From the NCBI GenBank assembly GCA_040384665.1, contig JAZKIY010000011.1:186001-250000 (forward strand): a stretch of 64,000 bases of DNA. The letters run 5' to 3'. Source of the stretch: PCRC01 sp040384665. Lineage in GTDB: Bacteria; Pseudomonadota; Gammaproteobacteria; Burkholderiales; Burkholderiaceae_C. Both the position numbers and the translations under genes were made by a program. Within the stretch, counting starts at the first letter, position 1. Every line of letters begins with the position of its first letter. Positions 44,845 through 53,912 of this stretch are shown one piece after another. The notes beneath the pieces are model-generated. The model was not told the DNA's origin. It did no database searches and saw only the letters and a program-made list of their open reading frames with translations.

Positions 44845-44935
44845 GAGTGTTCCTGTTCAAGTGGTGTGAGAGGGCGGCCAGTGCCTGGCCACCTTTGAAA
44901 CCACTGTAGCCCTGCGCCTGGCACGCGTCTGTGGG

Positions 44936-44963
44936 CAGGCAGACACCCTGCCTGTAGGACACG
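44936..44963 (-). promoter_or_regulatory. Shared motif CTGTAGGACACG plus hairpin, upstream of the DUF883-like gene
   Basis: CCTGTAGGACACG (44951-44963) reads CGTGTCCTACAGG toward the gene at 44844, about 107 bp upstream. It adjoins a perfect 7-bp hairpin CAGGCAG/CTGCCTG (44936-44954). Nearly the same motif is found at 58555 and, less exactly, at 57269. Confidence 0.4.
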
Positions 44964-44965
44964 CC

Positions 44966-45271
44966 CTAATGTGGCAACTGTTCCAGCAACAGGCCATGCC
45001 CTGCACGGCGGCGGCGTGAGGTCGTTGTGGGGGCCTGTACGCTGATGCACGACGGCTGCATCGCGTAGATCAGCGCACGGCGGTGCTCGGTGGTGGTGAA
45101 GCGGTCGTGCGCTTCCAGCACGATGTCGCGTGGGTCACCATCGAGCGTGATCCAGACAATGCCGTTGCGGCACAGGATTTCAATGCCGGCCGCGTCGGGC
45201 ACGCTGAACATGGCTTCGCGCCGCAAGCCCAGATCGAAGCGCTCGGGTTGGAGGGGAGGTGTAGACCGCAT
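44966..45271 (-). CDS. DUF2917-family protein
   Basis: A 101-residue soluble protein. The stretch GIEILCRNGIVWITLDGDPR with IVLEAHDRF identifies the DUF2917 family, a small cupin-like fold with no known function. The C-terminus is arginine-rich (TTTSRRRRAGHGLLLEQLPH). The start is ATG 45271 with AAAGGAAAC upstream. It is divergent from a LysR regulator, an arrangement often seen in Comamonadaceae as far as I recall, so the LysR protein may control it. Confidence 0.8.
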   Translation of the reverse strand: MRSTPPLQPERFDLGLRREAMFSVPDAAGIEILCRNGIVWITLDGDPRDIVLEAHDRFTTTEHRRALIYAMQPSCISVQAPTTTSRRRRAGHGLLLEQLPH

Positions 45272-45353
45272 GTTGTTTCCTTTCACATTCACTGTGGGTA
45301 TGAATATACTGAGCATGGCGCTCTGTTGAAAGCGATGAAACGGAACTCGTTGC

Positions 45354-46310
45354 ATGCGAAATAAGAATGCGAAAACACTTCCTCTGCCCATGGGTGGCAT
45401 GGCGCGCAGTGAACTGCCCCGGCTGGACCTGCTGCACAGCTTTGAAGCGGCGGCCCGCACGCTCAGCTTCACCCAGGCGGCGCACGAGCTGTTCCTGACC
45501 CAGTCGGCGGTGAGCCGGCAGATCCAGCAGGTGGAGGCCTCGCTGGGGGTGCTGTTGTTCGAACGGCGCCACCGTGCACTGGCGTTGACCGACGCCGGGC
45601 AGGTGATGCAGCGGGTGGTGACCGACTGCCTGGAACGCCTGCGCGACGCCACCGCCCGCGTGCGTGCCGAACCGGTCGGCCGCCAGCTGTCGATGACGAC
45701 CACCCCCAGCTTTGCGTCGCTGTGGCTGATTCCCCGGCTGGCGAAGTTCACCGCCAGCCACCCCGGTGTGGATGTGCGCATTTCGGCCAGCATGGAACTG
45801 CTGGACCTCGAGCGCAGCCAGGTGGACGTGGCGGTGCGCTTCACGCCGCTGGCGGGCCAGGCTGCCGCACCGCTGTTTGAGGAAAGTGTGGTGCCGGTGT
45901 GTTCGCCGGCGCTGCTGAAGGGGCAAGGCCCGCCGCTGCGCAAGCCGGCCGATCTGGTGCACCACACGCTGTTGGCGGTGGACACATTGCAGGGCCATGT
46001 TGTGCCGGTGGACTGGGCCGCATGGCTGGGCTTGATGGGGCTGGAGAGCGTGCGCATGAAGAACACGCTGCGCTTCACCCAGTACGCCGACGCGGTGGCC
46101 GCCGCCGTGGCCGGGCAGGGCGTGGTGATCGGGCGCCTGCCGCTGCTGGACGAGCTGCTGCACCGGGGCGACTTGGTGGCGCCGTTTGGCCGCAGCGCGG
46201 CCTCGCGCCGTGGTTATTTCATCGTGCCCGCCCGCCGGGCGGCGCACAACCCGGACGCACAGGACTTCATGCGCTGGCTGCAGGCCGAGGCGCTGGGCGC
46301 GGCCGCTTAA
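45354..46310 (+). CDS. LysR-family transcriptional regulator (GcvA-like)
   Basis: A 318-residue regulator with an N-terminal winged helix-turn-helix (LLHSFEAAARTLSFTQAAHE, QSAVSRQIQQVEASLGVLLF) and a C-terminal substrate-binding domain with the GcvA-like pattern LLDLERSQVDVAVRF. Start 45354 (MRNKNAKTLPLPMGG) or the Met at 45390. It is divergent from the DUF2917 gene. A T-N11-A type palindrome (ATGAATATACTGAGCAT near 45299-45315) in the shared intergenic region could be its binding site. Its 3' end overlaps serB by 4 bp, tail to tail. Confidence 0.9.
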   Translation: MRNKNAKTLPLPMGGMARSELPRLDLLHSFEAAARTLSFTQAAHELFLTQSAVSRQIQQVEASLGVLLFERRHRALALTDAGQVMQRVVTDCLERLRDATARVRAEPVGRQLSMTTTPSFASLWLIPRLAKFTASHPGVDVRISASMELLDLERSQVDVAVRFTPLAGQAAAPLFEESVVPVCSPALLKGQGPPLRKPADLVHHTLLAVDTLQGHVVPVDWAAWLGLMGLESVRMKNTLRFTQYADAVAAAVAGQGVVIGRLPLLDELLHRGDLVAPFGRSAASRRGYFIVPARRAAHNPDAQDFMRWLQAEALGAAA

Positions 46311-47017
46311 GCCAACAGTTCCAGCACGCGGTCGAGCCCGCCGGACTCGATCGCCACCATGGCCTGTTCGCGCACTTTGGGTTTGGCGTGGTAAGCCACG
46401 GAAAGCCCAGCCTCGCCCATCATCGGCAGGTCGTTCGCACCGTCGCCCACCGCGATGCACTGGGCCGGCGTGATGCCCAGCAGCGAGGCCACCTCCAGCA
46501 GCGTGCGGCGCTTCTCGGCGCCGTCGCAGATATCACCCCAGCTTTGGGCCACCACCTCGCCGGTGAGCTGGCCGTTGGCTTCGGCCAGCTGGTTGGAACG
46601 GGCGTAGTCAATGCCCAGCCGCGCCTTCACCCGGTTGGCAAAAAACGTGAAGCCACCCGACACCAGCAGCACCTTCAGGCCGGCGGCCTGGCAGGCGGCC
46701 ACCAGCGTGTTGGCGCCGGGGTTGAGGCGCAGGCGCTCGTCATAAACCTGCTGCAGCGCGGCCACTGGCACGCCTTTGAGCAGCGCCACGCGGCGGCGCA
46801 GGCTCTCCTTGAAATCCTTGATCTCGCCACGCATCGTGGCCTCGGTGATGGCGGCCACCTCGGCCTTCTTGCCCACCGCGTCGGCGATCTCGTCGATGCA
46901 CTCGATGTTGATCAGCGTCGAGTCCATGTCGAAGGCGATCAGCTTGAACTCGCTGAGTTTCAGGGGCGGTGTGAAGCCTTGAACAGTGAGGCCTGGGGCG
47001 AATTCGGTGCGGGTCAT
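46307..47017 (-). CDS. serB: Phosphoserine phosphatase
   Basis: A 236-residue HAD-family phosphatase for the last step of serine synthesis. The nucleophile motif FDMDSTLI places Asp30 and general acid Asp32. LLVSGGFTFFANRVK is motif II (Ser) with the cap Glu in CIDEIADAVG, and AVGDGANDLPMM is motif IV. The protein lacks the N-terminal ACT domain of longer SerB forms. Its ATG overlaps the mfd stop by 4 bp, so it is cotranslated with mfd, a pairing conserved in Burkholderiales. Confidence 0.95.
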   Translation of the reverse strand: MTRTEFAPGLTVQGFTPPLKLSEFKLIAFDMDSTLINIECIDEIADAVGKKAEVAAITEATMRGEIKDFKESLRRRVALLKGVPVAALQQVYDERLRLNPGANTLVAACQAAGLKVLLVSGGFTFFANRVKARLGIDYARSNQLAEANGQLTGEVVAQSWGDICDGAEKRRTLLEVASLLGITPAQCIAVGDGANDLPMMGEAGLSVAYHAKPKVREQAMVAIESGGLDRVLELLA

Positions 47018-50000
47018 GCGGTGGCTTTTTCAGTGGTCGGTTGACCCAGGCTGCGCAGCACGTCGCGCACCATCTGGGCCCGGTCTTTGGGGTCTTTGAG
47101 TTCGCGCTCGATGCGCAGTTTTTCATTGCCCACCAGTTTGATGTGGCGGTTTTTCTGGATCAGGTGGATGATCTTCATCGAGTCCACCGGCGGGTTGGGC
47201 TTGAAGGTGATGTGGGTTACGCCGGGCGCGGCGTCCACTTTCACCACGCCAAACGGTTTGGCCAGCACCCGCAGGCGGTGCACGTCGACCAGCGTTTGTG
47301 CCTGCGGTGGCAGTTTGCCAAAGCGGTCGACAATTTCTTCGAGCAGCGCGTCGATCTGGTCGGGGTTTTTTGCGGTGGCGAGTTTCTTGTAAAAACTCAG
47401 GCGCAGGTGCACGTCGCCGCAGTAGTCGTTGGGCAGCAGGGCCGGGGCGTGCAGGTTGATCTCGGTGGTGACCGACAGCGGGGCCAGCAGGTCGGGCTCC
47501 TTGCCCTCTTTGAGGCAGCGTACCGCTTCCGACAGCATCTCGTTGTAGAGCTGGAAACCCACCTCCAGCATGTTGCCGCTCTGGTTTTCACCCAGCACTT
47601 CGCCGGCGCCGCGGATCTCCAGGTCGTGCATGGCCAAATAAAAGCCAGAGCCGAGTTCTTCCATCTGCTGGATCGCGTCGAGCCGCTGCAAGGCGTGTTT
47701 GGTCAGGCTGTCCTTGTCTGGCACCATCAAATAGGCATAGGCCTGGTGGTGGCTGCGACCAACCCGGCCGCGCAGCTGGTGCAGCTGGGCCAGGCCGAAC
47801 TTGTCGGCACGGCTCATCACGATGGTGTTGGCTGTGGGCACGTCAATGCCGGTCTCGATGATGGTGGAGCACAGCAGCAGGTTGTGTTTTTGCGCGATGA
47901 ACTCGCGCATCACCCGCTCCAGCTCGCGTTCCGGCATCTGGCCGTGGGCCACCGCGATGCGGGCCTCGGGCAGGATTTCTTCCAGCCGGGCACGGCGGTT
48001 TTCGATGGTCTCCACCTCGTTGTGCAGAAAGTAAACCTGCCCGCCGCGCTTCAATTCGCGCAGCACCGCTTCGCGGATGACGCCATTGCCCTCGTTGCGC
48101 ACAAAGGTCTTGATGGCCAGGCGGCGCTGCGGTGCGGTGGCGATCACGCTCAAATCGCGCAGGCCTTCCAGCGCCATGCCCAGCGTGCGGGGGATGGGTG
48201 TGGCGGTCAGTGTCAGCACATCGACCTCGGCACGCAGCGCTTTCATGGCCTCTTTGTGGCGCACGCCAAAGCGGTGTTCCTCGTCAATGATGAGCAGGCC
48301 GAGGTTGGCAAACTTGGTGGACTCGCTCAGCAGCTTGTGGGTGCCAACCACGATGTCCACCGTGCCATCGGCCAGGCCCTTCAGCGTGGCGCTGACTTCC
48401 TTGCCCGAGCGGAAGCGGCTCACCTCGGCCACCTTGACCGGCCACTTGGCGAAGCGGTCTTTCAGCGTCTGGTAGTGCTGCTCGGCCAGGAGCGTGGTGG
48501 GCGCCAGAAAGGCCACCTGTTTGCCACCCGTCACCGCGATGAAGCAGGCGCGCAGCGCGACTTCGGTTTTGCCAAAACCCACGTCGCCGCAGACCAGCCG
48601 GTCCATCGGCCGGGGGCTGATCATGTCCTGGATGACGGCGTGGATGGCGGCGCGCTGGTCGGCGGTTTCGTCGAAGCCGAAGTCGTTGGCAAAGGTTTCG
48701 TAGTCGTTCGGCGAGTAGTGGAAGGCGTGGCCTTCGCGCGCGGCGCGGCGGGCGTAGATGTTCAGCAGCTCGGCGGCGGAATCGCGCACCTGCTCGGCCG
48801 CACGGCGCTTGGCCTTTTCCCACTGGCCACTGCCCAACCTGTGCAGCGGTGCCTCGTCGGCGCTGACGCCGGTGTAGCGGCTGATCAGGTGCAGCTGGCT
48901 CACCGGCACGTAGAGCGTGGCCTTGTCGGCGTATTCCAGGTGCAGGAACTCCTGCACCGCGGCCGTGCCGTCGGCGTTCTTCTCGCCCAGGTCCAGGTTG
49001 ACCAAGCCCCGGTAGCGGCCAATGCCGTGGGCGCTGTGCACCACCGGGTCGCCCACGTTGAGTTCGCTCAGGTCCTTGATCAGCGCCTCGACATCGCTGA
49101 CCTGCTCCTGCTTTTTGCGGCGGCGGGTGGTGGGGCCGGCGGCGAACAGCTCGGTTTCTGTGACGAAGTCGATGCCGTGCTCTACCCAGCCAAAACCCAC
49201 GGTGAGCGGGGCCACCGCGATGCCCAGCTTCTCGTCACTCGCTTCGAACTCGGCCAGCGAGTCGAAGGCGGGTGGCGAAATGTTGCTGGCACGCAAAAAG
49301 TCCAGCAGGCTGCTTTGCCGGCCTTCGCTTTCGGCCAGCACCAGCACCCGGTGGGCGCTGTGGCGGATGTGGTCTTGCAGCTTGGCCAGGGGTTCGTCGG
49401 CACCGCGCACCACGGCCAGGCCGCCGAGCTGCGTGAAGGCGGCGTCGTCGACCAGTTCGTTCAGCGCGGGGCGAATGGCGAGTTGCGCGTGCTGGTTGGC
49501 CAGTGCGTAGAACTGCTCGGTGCCGAGGAACAGCGCCTCGGGCGGCAGCACCGGGCGCTCCGGGTCGCCCTGCACCAGGCGGTAGCGGTCTTTGGTGTCT
49601 TGCCAGAAGCGGTGGAAGGCCGGCTCCAGCTCACCGAGCAGCACCACGGTGGCGGACTGCTCGGCGGTGGCGCCGAGGTAGTCGAACACGGTGGCGGTGT
49701 CGTCAAAAAACAGCGGCAGGTAGTACTCGATGCCGGCGGTGGCCACACCGTTGCCGATGTCTTTGTAGATGCGGCTTTTGGTCGGGTCGCCTTCGAGCAG
49801 CTCGCGCCAGCGGCTGCGGAACTTGGCGCGGGCCGTGTCGTCCATCGGGAACTCGCGGCCGGGCAGCAGCCGGACCTCGGGCACCGGGTAGAGGCTGCGT
49901 TGGCTGTCGGGGTCAAAGGTGCGGATGGAGTCGATCTCGTCGTCGAACAAATCCACCCGGTAGGGCACCAGCGAGCCCATGGGGAAGAGGTCGATCAAAC

Positions 50001-50496
50001 CACCGCGCACCGCGTACTCGCCGGGGCTGACCACCTGGGTCACATGGCTGTAGCCGGCCAGTGTGAGTTGGGCCTTGAGCTTGGCCTCGTCGAGTTTTTG
50101 CTTGACCTTGAACTGGAAGGTGTAGCCGGCCAGAAAAGCCGGCGGCGCCACCCGGTACAGCGCGGTGGTGGCGGGCACGATCACCACGTCGGCCTCGCCT
50201 TGCGACAGCCGCCACAGCGTGGCCAAGCGTTCGCTGATCAGGTCCTGGTGCGGCGAAAAGGCGTCGTAGGGCAGGGTCTCCCAGTCGGGGAACAGCGCCA
50301 GCCGCAGGCCGGGCTGGAAGAAGGCCATTTCGTCCAGCAGGCGCTGGGCGTCGTTGGCGTCGGCGGTGACGATCAGCGTGCGGCGGCCAGCGGCGCGTTC
50401 GCGCTCGCCGAGGCGCGCGAGCAGCAAAGCGTCGGCAGAACCGGGTGGGCGGGGCAGCGTGTAGCGCTTGCCTTGGGTGAGTTTGGGTAAGTCCAC
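47014..50496 (-). CDS. mfd: Transcription-repair coupling factor Mfd
   Basis: A 1160-residue translocase that removes RNA polymerase stalled at DNA lesions and recruits UvrA. Domains: UvrB-like N-terminal region (GSADALLLARLGERERAAGR to about 350), RNA polymerase-interacting domain (about 490-580, VVHSAHGIGRYRGLVNLDLG), helicase with Walker A VCGDVGFGKTEVAL and IDEEHRFG, TATPIPRTL and the C-terminal TRCF domain. I select the GTG at 50496 (VDLPKLTQGKRYTLPRPPGS), which matches the family start; the frame is open to an ATG at 50571 but that would cross a GC-rich hairpin and add unlike residues. Confidence 0.95.
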   Translation of the reverse strand: MDLPKLTQGKRYTLPRPPGSADALLLARLGERERAAGRRTLIVTADANDAQRLLDEMAFFQPGLRLALFPDWETLPYDAFSPHQDLISERLATLWRLSQGEADVVIVPATTALYRVAPPAFLAGYTFQFKVKQKLDEAKLKAQLTLAGYSHVTQVVSPGEYAVRGGLIDLFPMGSLVPYRVDLFDDEIDSIRTFDPDSQRSLYPVPEVRLLPGREFPMDDTARAKFRSRWRELLEGDPTKSRIYKDIGNGVATAGIEYYLPLFFDDTATVFDYLGATAEQSATVVLLGELEPAFHRFWQDTKDRYRLVQGDPERPVLPPEALFLGTEQFYALANQHAQLAIRPALNELVDDAAFTQLGGLAVVRGADEPLAKLQDHIRHSAHRVLVLAESEGRQSSLLDFLRASNISPPAFDSLAEFEASDEKLGIAVAPLTVGFGWVEHGIDFVTETELFAAGPTTRRRKKQEQVSDVEALIKDLSELNVGDPVVHSAHGIGRYRGLVNLDLGEKNADGTAAVQEFLHLEYADKATLYVPVSQLHLISRYTGVSADEAPLHRLGSGQWEKAKRRAAEQVRDSAAELLNIYARRAAREGHAFHYSPNDYETFANDFGFDETADQRAAIHAVIQDMISPRPMDRLVCGDVGFGKTEVALRACFIAVTGGKQVAFLAPTTLLAEQHYQTLKDRFAKWPVKVAEVSRFRSGKEVSATLKGLADGTVDIVVGTHKLLSESTKFANLGLLIIDEEHRFGVRHKEAMKALRAEVDVLTLTATPIPRTLGMALEGLRDLSVIATAPQRRLAIKTFVRNEGNGVIREAVLRELKRGGQVYFLHNEVETIENRRARLEEILPEARIAVAHGQMPERELERVMREFIAQKHNLLLCSTIIETGIDVPTANTIVMSRADKFGLAQLHQLRGRVGRSHHQAYAYLMVPDKDSLTKHALQRLDAIQQMEELGSGFYLAMHDLEIRGAGEVLGENQSGNMLEVGFQLYNEMLSEAVRCLKEGKEPDLLAPLSVTTEINLHAPALLPNDYCGDVHLRLSFYKKLATAKNPDQIDALLEEIVDRFGKLPPQAQTLVDVHRLRVLAKPFGVVKVDAAPGVTHITFKPNPPVDSMKIIHLIQKNRHIKLVGNEKLRIERELKDPKDRAQMVRDVLRSLGQPTTEKATA

Positions 50497-50517
50497 GTGG
50501 CTTTGAAAAATGGCAAA

Positions 50518-50543
50518 CACCCCCCGCTGGATGGCGGGGGGTG
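50518..50543. other. GC-rich perfect inverted repeat between mfd and ispD
   Basis: CACCCCCCGC (50518-50527) pairs with GCGGGGGGTG (50534-50543) around a 6-nt loop, a 10-bp stem with no T-run on either side. It lies 22 bp upstream of the chosen mfd start, in the divergent promoter region, so it could form a leader hairpin in the mfd mRNA or a protein-binding site. Confidence 0.5.
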
Positions 50544-50586
50544 CGTGGGGGGATTTTAGAATGGGGGGCACTCAGCAGCCGACACT

Positions 50587-51264
50587 TTGACCAATACCCG
50601 TTTTTTCGCCCTCGTCCCTTGCGCCGGTGCCGGTGCGCGCGCGGGGGCTGGCGGCCCCAAGCAGTACCGGCCGGTGGCGGGCCGCCCGATGGTGTTGCAC
50701 ACGCTGGCCGCATTCGCCGCCGTGCCGCGTGTGGCCCACACGCTGGTGGTGGTGTCGGCGGGCGATGCCTTTTTTGAGGGGCACAGCGGCGCCTGGTCGG
50801 TGGCCGACTGCGGCGGCGACACGCGGGCGCAGAGCGTGCGCAACGGCTTGCAGGTGCTGGCCAGGCAAGCCCAGCCCACCGACTGGGTGCTGGTGCACGA
50901 CGCGGCGCGCTGCCTCGTCACACCGGCGCAGATCAACGCCTTGATGGACGCCTGCCAGCACGACGCGGTGGGTGGTCTGCTGGCGCACCGGCTGCCCGAC
51001 ACGCTGAAAAGCGAATCCGGCGGCCGCGTGGCAGCCACCATTGACCGCAGCGACAAGTGGTTGGCGCAAACGCCGCAGATGTTCCGCATCGGTGCGCTGA
51101 TGCAGGCCTACCAACAAGCCGGTGCCGCGGTGACCGACGAGGCCAGCGCCATGGAGTTCACCGGGCACAAGCCTTTGCTGGTGCCCGGTGGCGCGCAGAA
51201 CCTGAAGGTCACCTACCCCGACGACTTTGCCCTGGCCGACGCCATTTTGAGGAGCCGAACATGA
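50587..51264 (+). CDS. ispD: 2-C-methyl-D-erythritol 4-phosphate cytidylyltransferase
   Basis: A 225-residue enzyme of the MEP isoprenoid route that makes CDP-methylerythritol. The nucleotide-binding loop is PCAGAGARAGAGGPKQYRPV, and VLVHDAARCLV, TDEASAMEFTG and LKVTYPDDFALADAIL are conserved. The only suitable start is TTG at 50587 (MTNTRFF...), because no in-frame ATG or GTG lies between it and mfd. A TTG start suggests modest translation. It is coupled to ispF by an ATGA overlap and is divergent from mfd. Confidence 0.93.
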   Translation: MTNTRFFALVPCAGAGARAGAGGPKQYRPVAGRPMVLHTLAAFAAVPRVAHTLVVVSAGDAFFEGHSGAWSVADCGGDTRAQSVRNGLQVLARQAQPTDWVLVHDAARCLVTPAQINALMDACQHDAVGGLLAHRLPDTLKSESGGRVAATIDRSDKWLAQTPQMFRIGALMQAYQQAGAAVTDEASAMEFTGHKPLLVPGGAQNLKVTYPDDFALADAILRSRT

Positions 51265-51746
51265 GTGAACCCAAGCTGCGGGTGGGCGAGGGTTGGGACG
51301 TGCACGCGCTGGTACCGGGCCGGCCGCTGGTGCTGGGCGGCGTGACGGTGCCGCACCACGCGGGCCTGCTCGGCCATTCGGACGCCGACGCGCTGCTGCA
51401 CGCCATCACCGACGCGCTGCTGGGCGCCGCCGGCCTGGGCGACATTGGCACCCATTTCCCCGACACCGACGCGCAGTTTCGCGGCGCCGATTCGGCGGCG
51501 CTGCTGGCCGAGGCCATGCGCCGCGTGGCCGCGCTCGGCTGGCGGGTTGCCAACGTGGACAGCACGGTGGTGGCGCAGGCGCCGAAGCTGGCGCCCCACA
51601 TCCCGGCGATGCGCGCGTCGATCGCCAGGGCATTGGGCCTCGCACCCGAGCAGGTCAACGTGAAAGCCAAAACCGCCGAGCGCCTGGGCCCGGTGGGTCA
51701 GGGGCTGAGCATTGAGGCGCGGGCTGTGGTGCTATTGATTCAATAG
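51261..51746 (+). CDS. ispF: 2-C-methyl-D-erythritol 2,4-cyclodiphosphate synthase
   Basis: A 161-residue enzyme that cyclises CDP-methylerythritol 2-phosphate. Metal ligands are visible in GWDVHAL (Asp and His) and the GHSDADALLHAITDALLGAA helix. THFPDTD and KAKTAERLGPVGQGLSIEA close the active site. The ATG has GAGGAGCC upstream and overlaps the ispD stop. The last codons (LLIQ) and the TAG stop at 51744-51746 fall within the palindromic end of repeat copy D, so the native 3' end has been replaced by repeat sequence. Confidence 0.96.
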   Translation: MSEPKLRVGEGWDVHALVPGRPLVLGGVTVPHHAGLLGHSDADALLHAITDALLGAAGLGDIGTHFPDTDAQFRGADSAALLAEAMRRVAALGWRVANVDSTVVAQAPKLAPHIPAMRASIARALGLAPEQVNVKAKTAERLGPVGQGLSIEARAVVLLIQ

Positions 51747-51798
51747 CTTAATCACCAGGTTTCACTAGGGCTTGAGGCTAATTTTGTTTAAAAATTGC
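51731..51798 (-). repeat. Dispersed repeat, copy D, ending ispF
   Basis: The palindrome GCTATTGATTCAATAGC (51731-51747, arms of 8 bp) is followed by the core read on the minus strand as GCCTCAAGCCCTAGTGAAAC. The ispF stop lies in the right arm. The rest fills the gap up to the convergent histidine kinase gene and, being a hairpin, may also act in transcript ending. Confidence 0.82.
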
Positions 51799-51820
51799 TG
51801 CCAACGGCCGCCCAAAGCCC

Positions 51821-53164
51821 TCAGCGCACCCGTTTGAGGGTGATGTGCGCCGCCAGGCCACCGCCTGCCGCGTTGGACAACGCGAACTTGCCGCCCATGC
51901 GGGCCACCGCCTTGTCCACAATCGCCAGGCCCAGACCGGTGCCGGTGGCGGCGGTGCGTGCCGCGTTGCCACGGAAGAAGGGCTTGGTCAGGTTGTTCAG
52001 CATCTCGGGCGGCACACCGGGGCCGTGGTCGCGCAGGCTCAGTTGCACACCGTGGTCTTTCAGGCGGGCACCAATCTCGACCCGTGCCACCCCGGTGTCG
52101 GCGGACTGGCCGTAGCGCCGCGCGTTCTCCAGCAGGTTGGACACCACGCGCGACAACTCCACCGCGTCGGCCTGCACCTTGAGCTGCGGCGGCACGTCCA
52201 GCGTGACCAACATGTCGGGGTAGTCTTTCACCGCGTAGACGGCCGCGTCCACCACGTCTTTGAGCACCACCGGCTGCAGCGGCGCGGCGTCGGGCCGGGC
52301 GTAGTCGAGGAACTTGCCAATCACCGCGTCAAGCTGCGCGATGTCGGCGTTCATGTGGTCGCGGGTGTCCATGTCGGCCACGCTCATTTCGGTTTCCAGC
52401 CGCAGCCGGGCCAGCGGGGTGCGCAGGTCGTGGCTGATGCCGGCCAGCATCACCGCGCGGTCTTGTTCCAGCTTGGAGAGCTGGTCGGCCATGCGGTTGA
52501 AGCCGATGTTGACCTGGCGGATCTCGGTCGTCATCGCGGCCTCGTCCAGCCGCACGGCGGCAAAGTCGCCGTCGCGCAGGCGGTTGGCAGCAAGCGAAAG
52601 CTGCTTCAGCGGGCGGTTGATGTAGCGCGCCATCAGCGCCGCGCCGGCAAGCGACAGCCCGGCCGCGCCGAGCAGCCAGATCAACCAGGTCTTGCTGCCC
52701 ACCGGGCCAATGCGCTCCGGGTCGGTGAACAGCCAGTAGTCGTCGCCCTCGATGTTGAAGCCCACCCACAGGCCTTTTTCGCCGTTCACTTCGCTGGCCA
52801 CCACGGTGCTTTTGCCCAGGGTGTTGGTCAGCTCGATGCTGATGCGTTCGCTGAAAAAGTCGTGGGCAAAGCGGGTGTAGCGGTCGCCCGGTTCGCGCGG
52901 GGTGATGCGCACGCCCTCCTGGTCGGCCAGGGTCTTGATCAGCGAGACGCGGGCAATCGAGTCGGCGTACACCAGCGCGGCACGGGTCAGGTTGACGAGC
53001 GAGGCGATCTGCTGCGCGCTCTGGATCGCGCGCGGTTCGAACTCCAACGCCCGGAAGGTCTGTTGCCAGAGCATGATGCTGCCGACCAGCAGCGCGGCCA
53101 GCATCACAAACGTGCGCCAGAACAGGCTCAGTCCCACCTGCTCCTTCAGGGCGGGGAGGGCCAT
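51821..53164 (-). CDS. Sensor histidine kinase, EnvZ-like
   Basis: A 447-residue inner-membrane kinase. Two spans (about 17-35 and 160-180) enclose a periplasmic sensor region of about 120 residues. A HAMP linker follows (180-235), then dimerisation and phosphotransfer with His245 in GISHDLRTPLARL, and the ATPase domain with NLLENARRYG, DHGPGVP and GTGLGLAIVDKAV. The start is the ATG at 53164, 1 bp after the response regulator stop, a classic two-component operon. The domain order and partner suggest the OmpR/EnvZ (RisAS-type) osmosensing system of Burkholderiales. The signal is not shown by sequence. Confidence 0.9.
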   Translation of the reverse strand: MALPALKEQVGLSLFWRTFVMLAALLVGSIMLWQQTFRALEFEPRAIQSAQQIASLVNLTRAALVYADSIARVSLIKTLADQEGVRITPREPGDRYTRFAHDFFSERISIELTNTLGKSTVVASEVNGEKGLWVGFNIEGDDYWLFTDPERIGPVGSKTWLIWLLGAAGLSLAGAALMARYINRPLKQLSLAANRLRDGDFAAVRLDEAAMTTEIRQVNIGFNRMADQLSKLEQDRAVMLAGISHDLRTPLARLRLETEMSVADMDTRDHMNADIAQLDAVIGKFLDYARPDAAPLQPVVLKDVVDAAVYAVKDYPDMLVTLDVPPQLKVQADAVELSRVVSNLLENARRYGQSADTGVARVEIGARLKDHGVQLSLRDHGPGVPPEMLNNLTKPFFRGNAARTAATGTGLGLAIVDKAVARMGGKFALSNAAGGGLAAHITLKRVR

Positions 53165-53165
53165 G

Positions 53166-53897
53166 TCAGGCGGCGCCGTCCGGCACGAACACATAGCCCA
53201 CACCCCACACCGTCTGGATGTGGCGCGGCGTGGCCGGGTCGGTCTCGATCATCTTGCGCAGGCGCGAGACCTGCACGTCCAGGCTGCGGTCAAACGGCTC
53301 GAAGCCGCGGCCGCGCGCCAGCTGCGCCAGCTTCTCGCGCGACATCGGCTGGCGTGGGTGGCGCACCAGCGCCTTCAGCATCGCAAACTCACCGGTGGTC
53401 AGCGGCACTTCCTCCCCGTTCTTGTGCAGCGTGCGCTGGCCCATGTCGAACACGAAGTGGCCAAAGCTCACGGTTTCGTCTTCACCCGACGGTGCGCCTG
53501 GCACCTCGGCCGGTGGGCGGCGGCGCAGCACCGCGTGGATGCGGGCCAGCAGCTCGCGCGGGTTGAACGGCTTGGCGAGGTAGTCGTCGGCACCCACCTC
53601 CAGGCCAACGATGCGGTCCACGTCCTCCCCCTTGGCGGTCAGCATGATGATCGGCGTGCGGTCGTTGGCCGAGCGCAGGCGGCGGCAGATCGACAGGCCG
53701 TCTTCGCCGGGCATCATCAAATCGAGCACGATCAGGTCCACCGAGTCGCGCAGCAGCACGCGGGTCAGCGCCTTGCCGTCTTCGGCCACGATCACCTCAA
53801 ACCCTTCCTGCGACAGGTAACGGCGCAGCAGGTCGCGGATGCGGGTGTCGTCGTCGGTGACCAGGATGCGGTCAGGGCGCGCGGCTGAAGTGCTCAT
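53166..53897 (-). CDS. ompR: OmpR-family response regulator
   Basis: A 243-residue regulator. The receiver domain has the acidic cluster DDD (15-17), phospho-acceptor Asp59 and the KPFN lysine. The OmpR-type winged helix runs from about residue 140 (VPLTTGEFAMLKALVRHPRQ) to RHIQTVWGVGYVF. The start is the ATG at 53897; a frame to 53927 adds ten residues. It is transcribed with the kinase gene. The upstream region carries TTGTAACA and TGTTACAA copies that could be its own binding sites. Confidence 0.92.
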   Translation of the reverse strand: MSTSAARPDRILVTDDDTRIRDLLRRYLSQEGFEVIVAEDGKALTRVLLRDSVDLIVLDLMMPGEDGLSICRRLRSANDRTPIIMLTAKGEDVDRIVGLEVGADDYLAKPFNPRELLARIHAVLRRRPPAEVPGAPSGEDETVSFGHFVFDMGQRTLHKNGEEVPLTTGEFAMLKALVRHPRQPMSREKLAQLARGRGFEPFDRSLDVQVSRLRKMIETDPATPRHIQTVWGVGYVFVPDGAA

Positions 53898-53912
53898 GGT
53901 TCGGTCTGAAAG

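Noticed and set aside
47041..50490. Long plus-strand frame opposite mfd (over 1100 codons)
   Set aside because: It is a high-GC antisense shadow of mfd: low-complexity His/Gln/Val-rich translation with no domain, while mfd is unmistakable.
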